A program made the translations under genes and the position numbers. From Notospermus geniculatus (taxonomy: Eukaryota; Nemertea; Pilidiophora; Heteronemertea; Lineidae): a stretch of DNA of 64,000 nucleotides. The notes below the pieces were generated by a model. That model was not told where the DNA came from. It worked only from the letters and a program-made list of their open reading frames with translations, and did no database searches. The DNA is taken from assembly GCA_002633025.1 (NCBI GenBank), contig NMRB01000672.1, positions 240,114 through 304,113 of the forward strand. The letters run 5' to 3'. Shown piece after piece: positions 57,023 to 64,000 of the stretch. How positions within the stretch are numbered: the stretch's first letter is position 1; each line of letters starts with the position of its first letter.

Positions 57023-58136
57023 TCTCTAGCGGTCGGTTTCTACAGCCAAACACCCTAATTTGTCTTGGAACATAGAAGCGCGCACTTTTTACAGGGGATA
57101 TTCTTCACTGTAACACTTGCATGTCAAAGGAACGTCAAAGGAAGAAATTTTATAGCCTCGAATATGCGCGTGATCTGTCGATGAGATAGAAGTGCCCTGC
57201 GCTGGATGCCCAACAGTAGCAATGGCGGAAGAGACAGAGATGCCGGAGGATGAGATAGAACGAAGTCCTTCAGGTGCTGCCGAAACACCTGCGAAAGAGA
57301 CGGCAGGTCGTTCACAGTAGGCCTATACAAGTGTTTGCGCGGCACTTCCTCCTGTCGAGATAAGGTAGTAGGAAATCGCAATTCAACGACAGATCTATTT
57401 GCGAACGATCTTTAAGGGCCTGTCACACTGAAGTAGTTCTCAAAACATCCTGCCACGTCCTAAAAAAATCGTAAAACGGGCTAGAACGTGTAACCCTTGG
57501 CAAAATAATGTCTCGATGTTGTGGAGCACCCTTCCCCTCCATGAAGTTCGTGAAAGGACTCTAAAAATTTGCCACTACGTCCACTCCGTTCGCACACAGT
57601 TTGAGCCCGTTCGGCAAAATTTTCAAGAACGTACTGAGAACTGGCTCAGTGTGATTGGGGTATTACCGGGTATTTTCTTCGTGCAGTCCAAAACATTATC
57701 TTGGATCGTGCCCATGCAGACCCGCCACCAGCCACAGCAGAGTCCGCCGAACGGGAGCATTTTTTTCTGATTTAAGGTGATTTTGAGTGTTCTCTACATA
57801 AATCTCAAGTGTTTCAATACGAAAGTATACAGACTTCTAACATCGTGAGGTAATCATAATCTCCCGTCGTCACCGCACACAATAGAAGTGACATTCACCA
57901 TCTGATATCATGATTTATGATAAAAACATCGTGAGGTGATTCACAAGGCCCGTGATTCAAGACGCACTTGAAAAATGTCACCCAATGCATGCTTCTCGGT
58001 CCGAGAAATTCACAAACCAAAAAATCACAGACAGTCATAATCAGTGACCTCACATGTATGTTTTTTTCGGCGTCAAATCGTTAAATCAAATAGACCGCTA
58101 TGAATAATTTTGCCGTTAACAGGCAGCGCCATTAAT

Positions 58137-58393
58137 AAAGATAATGTATCATGGATATTTTCGCGGGCCACGAAAATAATTGTTTATTTACATTTCGTTT
58201 GTTTGTGTCCAGTCTTTCTTTTTCTTATGAGTAATTTGTTGGTGGCATGCCCATCTAGAAATTCTTTTGATACCGAAAGTATTCAATTTGGTGGGTTGGC
58301 ATGTCCCAAAGTTCAAAATAACATACATGTAATGTAAACATCCATGTTTACAAACATTGAATGTAAACAATGAAGTCATGATACATTATCTTT
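58137..58393. mobile_element. Inverted-repeat element, 257 bp
   Basis: AAAGATAATGTATCATG (58137-58153) and CATGATACATTATCTTT (58377-58393) are perfect 17-bp terminal inverted repeats. An ATGCCCATC..GGCATGTCC weak symmetry lies inside. No coding frame of note. Confidence 0.8.
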
Positions 58394-58447
58394 AATCTTA
58401 AACGATGATTTCAAAGCAGGGACTGTCATTGATGACAATGCTCTCTG

Positions 58448-58646
58448 AGTTGAACAGTCTGCGTCGTTGCCCATAGTTTCCAGTTCAGCGGATTACGTCG
58501 TAAACCATAGTTTAAACAGACTGCGTAATTGCCCATAGTTTCCAGTTCAGCATTGAGATGTCACTATAAACCATAGTTTAAACAGACTGCATATTGACCA
58601 TGGTTTCCAGTTCAGCAGATTTCGTCATTATAACCATCGTTTCAAG
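58448..58646. repeat. Three degenerate tandem copies
   Basis: CCATAGTTTCCAGTTCAGC and TAAACCATAGTTTAAACAGA alternate three times with a period of about 60-75 bp. Confidence 0.85.
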
Positions 58647-58651
58647 TTATT

Positions 58652-58770
58652 AAGCTGCGTTTACCAGAGCTCCGGAATGCGGTATACGGGATGCAGAAGC
58701 GATATATGTTGTATGCGCATAGCATATAGCCTACCCCTTCCGCATTCCAGGTGTCCGGTAAACGCAGCTT
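58652..58770. repeat. Fold-back element, AAGCTGCGTTTACC ends
   Basis: AAGCTGCGTTTACC at the left and GGTAAACGCAGCTT at the right, with CCGGAATGCGG mirrored by CCGCATTCC further in. About 119 bp. Confidence 0.85.
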
Positions 58771-60699
58771 TCAATAGGTTCGGCACAGAGAGGAGAAACT
58801 GCATTGAGAAATGGAGAAACAAGAGTAAGCAGAAACTGTATGGTCTAAGGACTTGCGTACTCATTCAGATTTAAGACAGATGCATATATGAACCCCCCCC
58901 CCCTTAATCTTGAGCATGATTTCTTCTGGTCAGGTACGGGGACCATGTGATACATACATGTACATGATAATTTTTTTTTTAAAATGCGGCTCATTCCCCC
59001 TGTATTTATATACTTGGCGGATATTGGATCACACACCGTCAGATCATGTTGAGATGACATACATGGCCCATATCCAAATATCGATATATAACCAAAATCT
59101 CCGCCTAAAGCAAAGGAGCGACTACCAAATTGCTATTGACCACAGAATAAGCGGAACAAGGAAGGCTTTGGAGTGTAAGAATGATGTGCCTATGACTAAG
59201 TTGCGATATTGTCAGTGAAGTTTGTCGTCGTGCCAGGGACAGGTTGTGCCTGGTCCCCTCAAGATCTTGGCTGAAATAAGCTAATGAGGAGCAAAATATC
59301 ACCCGTGAAAAGCAAGAAAGAAAATAATAGCCCAAGAAGCAGTCTACAACGATAGTTAACGTCAACTTTTTATGTATATTTCTATGTATCGTGTTGGCCA
59401 TTATTTTCCCCGGCGCACGATTCTGTGACTCTACTGAATGATACCGGTGTAGAGGCTGATAGAGCCATCTAAAAACAGTATAGCCTGGGGATTAGAATTT
59501 CCTTTCACCTCTTAAGAAGGCTAGGCTATGGCTCCAGCGACCATATCGGCTGTCACACAGGTATTTAGCTCTATGAAATCCGTCGCAGCTATTTGGACTG
59601 GGTTCTTCGCATGGCGGAGCAACACATTTTAGTCTTTACGTTGGCCTGCTGCAAATTCTTGGTCATATCTGTTGTTCTCGCCGTACAGGGTCAAATTTTC
59701 ATATAATTATACCTTAGTCGGCTCAATAAATGCTGACAAGTGGCCCCTTAACAGAATTTATGAAAATAATCGCATGAAAAAATGAGAGTGTTCAATATGA
59801 CAATACTTCATTGTTGATCAGATAACAGATACAATACATCTAGGCCGATTGCGAAAGTTTCCTCCTTCGATTTCTAAATCCTGTTTTGGCTATCACGCCA
59901 CTTCGTGAATGCAATATAGTGCAATAAAGGCATTCTGGGTCTACGTGTATTTCATAATTGAATTTCGAACATGAACAACAATAGAGGAAGATTTAGCACC
60001 TTGTGTGCATAAAAAAGTATACGTGGCTTCCCTTTTGCAATAATTCTATGCAAAAGATTTTGTCGATAGCCAACTTGAAACTTTGCCATCAAATCTAAAA
60101 TACATTTCAATGGTCATTCAGATCCTTCTTCGTCGCGACCCAATTTCTCTGCCCGTCCAAATGCCAGCGGTGAACCTTCTCTGCCATGTCTGTCTACTTA
60201 TTTCAATGACAGGGCAATAGAACAGAATGAATCAGCTCTTTTTAAGCTATGGTCTACTGAATATCATCAATGTTTGCAAGTGTCCCGGGGGACTATCAAA
60301 ACAAAGTAGAACCAGGTACTTATAGAAGCAGAAAAATGGCGACCCGTTTTTCCAACTCTCAGAACAAGACCCTTTTGCTTGGCAGGTTATTCGGGTGAAT
60401 AGCTTTCAACTTAGTTTATTACACAGTAGATTAGTCACATCACGTCATTATCAAAAATAGATAAATTTGTGCCATTATACATATAACATAACAAAATGAG
60501 ATTCCATTTTTCCGACTAGTCCGCAATAGCAGTAGGCCTATATCAACAACAGATATTTTTATTGATATGAAGGCGTCTGTGTTTGAAAGAAATGTCATTT
60601 TGTTATCTTGAACGGACAGTTCCCGTCCAAAGTTGCGTCAGTGTTGTTGCTTCGTAAACCGAATTTTAGCACCGCTTGTGCATATTGCCGGAGGCAGAT

Positions 60700-60937
60700 G
60701 GAGAGCAAAGGCAAAACCTCAGCACACGAGGCAGTTCATTGGTCATGGAGAGCAAAAGGCAAGGCCTCAGCACACGAGGCAGTTCATTGGTCACGGAGAG
60801 CAAAGGCAAGGCCTCAGCACACGAGGCAGTTCATTGGTCATGGAGAGCAAAGGCAAGGCCTCAGCACACGAGGCAGTTCATTGATCATGGAGAGCAAAGG
60901 CAAGACCTCAGCACACGAGGCAGTTCATTGGTCACTT
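60700..60937. repeat. 47-bp minisatellite, 5 copies
   Basis: GGAGAGCAAAGGCAAGGCCT then CAGCACACGAGGCAGTTCAT and TGGTCAT is repeated five times with a 1-bp insertion in one copy. Because 47 is not a multiple of three, all three plus frames are open through it; these are not proteins. Confidence 0.95.
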
Positions 60938-62948
60938 GCAGCAATAACAAGAAGCAAGAATTATTGCCCGTGTGCGGTGAAAAGGACGCGTCTTGCTTAC
61001 AACGAGCAACGAGCAATGAAAGTCGGACATGTATGATCGGAGCAGGCGTTGCTTACAAGAATCAATGAGGTCTTCAAACCATCTTCTCACGGAGCAACTT
61101 TGCTGGCCATTAAATTGCTAGAGCAAGAGCAAGAAGCGTTGTCTCGTGTGCTCTGGGTTAAAGGAATCAAAAGTGAATGGTTTCGTGTCAACTGTGTCAC
61201 AGTCGAACATGGGAAGGCGTCTGACCAACACACAGGCATCGGTTTTTGGCGTCTGCACAATTTCATCAAACTAGGACTCTCAAAGTTATATTGGTGCCCA
61301 ATTTCCTGCGGGTGTTTGGGGACTTACCATGTCTTCAAATAAAATCACAATAGTCATCATCATATCTCTGTTTTCTTTACCTGGCTTATAGTCAATAACA
61401 CTTGTCTCGACCCCATCATACAATGAAATGTTAACATTGGTTGTTGAATCAGGCAAACAGCCACTGGCGTTCGTGGTAAAGTGTAGATGTCGAAGTATAC
61501 GATAGTGAGCAGGGTGAGATTGATGAAATCCCATTGTAAATGCAGAAAGATTCGTACGGCAATAATCAGTTGCATCGTCCCTTCATATCAAATTCGATTA
61601 TAACGAACGATAGCAACGAAAATATACCGTACTTTCTCATCAACGAGTCATACTCAACAACATTCCAGTTGTGTCCACACGTAATTATGAGCTAATGACA
61701 TGAGGAGACATGCCTGTTAATCGGCTTTCCACCTGTCGTCAATTTCATAAGTTTCGCCACCTTTCCTTTCGTCATTGTCGTCGCTGTATGAAAGCGTTAG
61801 CTGTGACAGCCAGTCAGATTGAACCTCACCGTTGAAGTCGGTATTCAAGCTTGAAAATCAATGACCTAAAGCTAGGAATCCACTGCTGATTTTCTGCGTT
61901 GCGACTCGCTTTGCAACCTGCTACCTGCGATTGAATACGATCGCAAGGAACTGATACCGGTCGCCGCCGATTGCCGACTGAAATTGGCCACATCTTCACC
62001 ATTGGTGGAAATCACGTCTAGCGAGTCCACTACGGCGATCGAGTGCCCAGTTGCAACGCAACCCAGTTGCAAAGCAAGTCGCACACCCATCCTGAGAATA
62101 TCATACGTTCTTGCGCTCGTTCCCTTCATCACTTCACACAAACTTCGTGCGCGGTGACGTAGGAACGAGAAGTAAGACGTTCTGATTTCCTCAGGATGCT
62201 TTCACCCGATGTTGGAACCGTTCGACACCTCGTGAAATTTCACCGCCTCGTAATGACAGCAGAGGCCTACTTTCCGACCAGTATGAAAGCATGTGAATTC
62301 CACGGCATCACACCAATCTCTTTAACATTCCCTTTGTATGCATATGTAATGCTAAGTAGGCTTTTGTATTTGTTTGAATGAAATATCGTCAGACATTTCA
62401 AACCTTAAGAAAGTACCTGATAGGTATTGTGTTATGAATATACATGGCCCTTGTCTTCAAAGCCTGCCCTAAATAACAAAGGCCTTAGACACAAGTAGAA
62501 GTCAAACTCTCAGCTTTTTTTTGTTGAGAGGCATTACACCGACATTTTGAAGTGGTGTTGGGGAGCGTTCTGACTTTCCTTTTAATAGGTCAAGCTGAAT
62601 CTTTATAAGCATACGATATCTGAAGTTGCTAAGATTCAGGCCTAGTGATTTCATAGGTATTAAAGCATCACTCACACGAAGCATGATCAACTGAAGCAAT
62701 CTGATCGCCACCGATCTTCTTACCAGCCACCGCAGACAAGGCGATATCAGTTTTGGTATTCTTTGGTATTGGACGATTATCGCTGGCGAGAAGATTCCAC
62801 GCATCGCTGTCCAGCGCACACCTGGCATCAAACAGCCGATTTTGCTCTCTTGCGATATCGCCTGGTGTTGTCTGCTGGCTTTAGTGACTCAGATCGACTT
62901 CTGATACGGATAGAAACGCCCCTAACGATTGGTTCTTTTCCAATACAG

Positions 62949-63118
62949 GGCTCGCACCGATTAAAGTCCAGATAGCCAAAGGTACTGGTGATGGGAAGGC
63001 GTACGGGCGACTACAGGTGTCCACAGACGGCACAACTTGGGGGACAGTCTGTGACACTGATTGGGATGATAATGAAGCCAAGGTCGTGTGCGGGCAGCTA
63101 GGGTTTCGTTGGGGCAGG
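62949..63118 (+). CDS. SRCR-domain exon (partial domain)
   Basis: The acceptor TTCTTTTCCAATACAG and donor GGCAGG|GTAGGT delimit 56 codons in phase 1 to 0. It reads LAPIKVQIAKGTGDGKAYGR, then LQVSTDGTTWGTVCDTDWDD, then NEAKVVCGQLGFRWGR. This is the N-terminal half of a scavenger-receptor cysteine-rich domain (G-R-L-x-V ... W-G-T-V-C-D ... W-D ... A-x-V-V-C-x-Q-L-G). The two cysteines seen are the first conserved ones; the rest of the domain should lie on the next exon beyond the window. SRCR proteins act in innate recognition and adhesion outside the cell; specificity cannot be told here. Confidence 0.9.
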
Positions 63119-63323
63119 GTAGGTATCGGTGTCTCCGAGATGTCGTTGTTACTCTATGTTTAGGGGCGTTTTCCAAGTGGTTTAGACAAGTAATATTTTG
63201 CAGCCAATGAAGTATCATTTGCGTTCTTAAGTGTGGTCCAACATGATGGACATTTCATGTGTAAACTATAAGTCGGTCACCATTCATCTTTTCGGTCATC
63301 TCCAGTAAGATAATCAGACATTG
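63119..63323 (+). other. Intron of the SRCR gene
   Basis: AT-rich sequence with no feature. Confidence 0.5.
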
Positions 63324-63719
63324 GAGAGGTTGCGCAGCTTTCCGACTCCTACGCCGGCTTCAACTACCAGAATGAACTGCAGTCCGCTATGGACGTCCTT
63401 GATAAAAACGATTTGATAGACGTTTGCAAATCGTAAAATGCCGTAACTTTGTGGCAGAACAATTTTGACTCGTAATCGGAAGTGCACGTAATCGCAAATA
63501 TTGTAGTCGTGTTTCAAGTCTAGGATTATGACTTCAATATTCATTATTTATCCGCATTTCCGATTTATAAGGCCAAGTTTTTCTGCCTTCAATTTATGGT
63601 GCTTGACGAATTGAAAACTTCTATCAAATCGTTTTTATCAAGGATGTCCGTAGTGGACGGCAACAATTCATTCTGGTAGTTGAAGTCGGAGTCGGAGTCG
63701 GGCCGCTGCGCAACCTCTC
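63324..63719. mobile_element. MITE with about 95-bp inverted arms, 396 bp
   Basis: GAGAGGTTGCGCAG at the left and CTGCGCAACCTCTC at the right, with CAACTACCAGAATGAA and CTTGATAAAAACGATTTGAT mirrored inside. Non-coding interior. Confidence 0.9.
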
Positions 63720-63759
63720 AGTCTAATATCAAAATTGTCACTTGCTGGAGTCGTTGATC

Positions 63760-63880
63760 AGGCACGGATCCAGGGTTGACAGAAAGGGGGGGGGCGTAGC
63801 TTGACGGATGCGGCGGACAATGAAAGCGGGAAGCCCAAACGGGGGGTCTGGGAGTCCTCCCCCAGGAAAATTTGACAATT
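63760..63880 (+). repeat. Dispersed GC-rich repeat, second copy
   Basis: GGCACGGATCCAGGGTTGAC then a G run, a CGGCGGACAATG-type middle and GGGGGGTCTGGGAGTCCTCC, matching the order seen at 53490-53625. The window ends in a G homopolymer at 63988-64000 after a similar G run at 63785-63793. Confidence 0.7.
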
Positions 63881-64000
63881 TAAGTGCTTTTAGATGCATT
63901 TTCCTGGCATCTGAGAGCAAAATACTCAAATTTTTTATGTGATTGAATTTTTCTTGCTAAAAAATATCATTGGTCTGCCAAAAATAGGGGGGGGGGGGGG

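Larger units (their letters stand above)
54139..62948 (+). other. Probable long first intron of the SRCR gene
   Basis: Filled with fold-back elements (55533-55640, 56195-56441, 58137-58393, 58652-58770), a triplicated block (58448-58646) and a minisatellite (60700-60937). A small open frame at 56774-57022 is listed separately. No SRCR, EGF or other domain exon is recognised in it. Confidence 0.5.

Noticed and set aside
60608-61068. AHEAVHWS-repeat protein
   Set aside because: A by-product of the 47-bp minisatellite.

Overview
The window looks like nuclear DNA of an animal with short exons in large AT-rich introns, many fold-back (inverted-repeat) elements, minisatellites and tRNA-derived SINEs. 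The frequent TAGGCCTA-type words, a secreted scavenger-receptor (SRCR) gene and the SINE style suggest a marine invertebrate deuterostome (echinoderm, hemichordate or cephalochordate). That placement is inference. There are no bacterial-style operons, rRNA genes, intact tRNAs or CRISPR arrays.

Main content, minus strand (about 52.05 kb down to at least 11.5 kb, perhaps 5.9 kb): one very large gene, called here the SVRT gene, which I do not recognise as a named family. I rebuilt about 22 coding exons from splice signals and reading phase. The chain is MDADKER start exon (51988-52051), 256-codon acidic exon (48640-49407), coiled-coil exon (41646-41950), then a run of small exons to about 11.5 kb. 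From the exon at 37.6 kb down to 15.45 kb every junction is phase 1, so almost any of these cassettes could be skipped or included without a frameshift. Several cassettes carry the same peptide motif, roughly S-D-x-[DE]-S-V-[RK]-T-E-[DE]-F-[EQ]. From 14.9 kb onward the junctions change to phase 2. Three further ATG-bearing exons (47.2, 39.3-39.7 and, weakly, 28.1 kb) end in the phase needed to join the next exon and look like alternative first exons. The protein would have about 1,000 residues, acidic at the N-terminal end and basic or helical in places, with no transmembrane segment or signal peptide seen.

Plus strand: an SRCR-domain gene starts at 54063 with a signal-peptide exon and continues with half an SRCR domain at 62949-63118, running off the right edge. 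It lies head to head with the SVRT gene across a CpG-rich interval of about 2 kb.

The remaining sequence is intron or intergenic DNA rich in repeats: a family of fold-back elements with GGGCC-type termini, TA-flanked Tc1/mariner-like non-autonomous elements, a roughly 890-bp fold-back element, a 732-bp terminal-inverted-repeat element, minisatellites (periods 25, 30, 35, 36 and 47 bp), a recent 469-bp tandem duplication and a larger tandem duplication (23.3-27.2 kb) that duplicates one coiled-coil exon. Gaps of N occur at 7589, 8962, 21164, 24663, 27208-27214, 47843-48124 and 53625.
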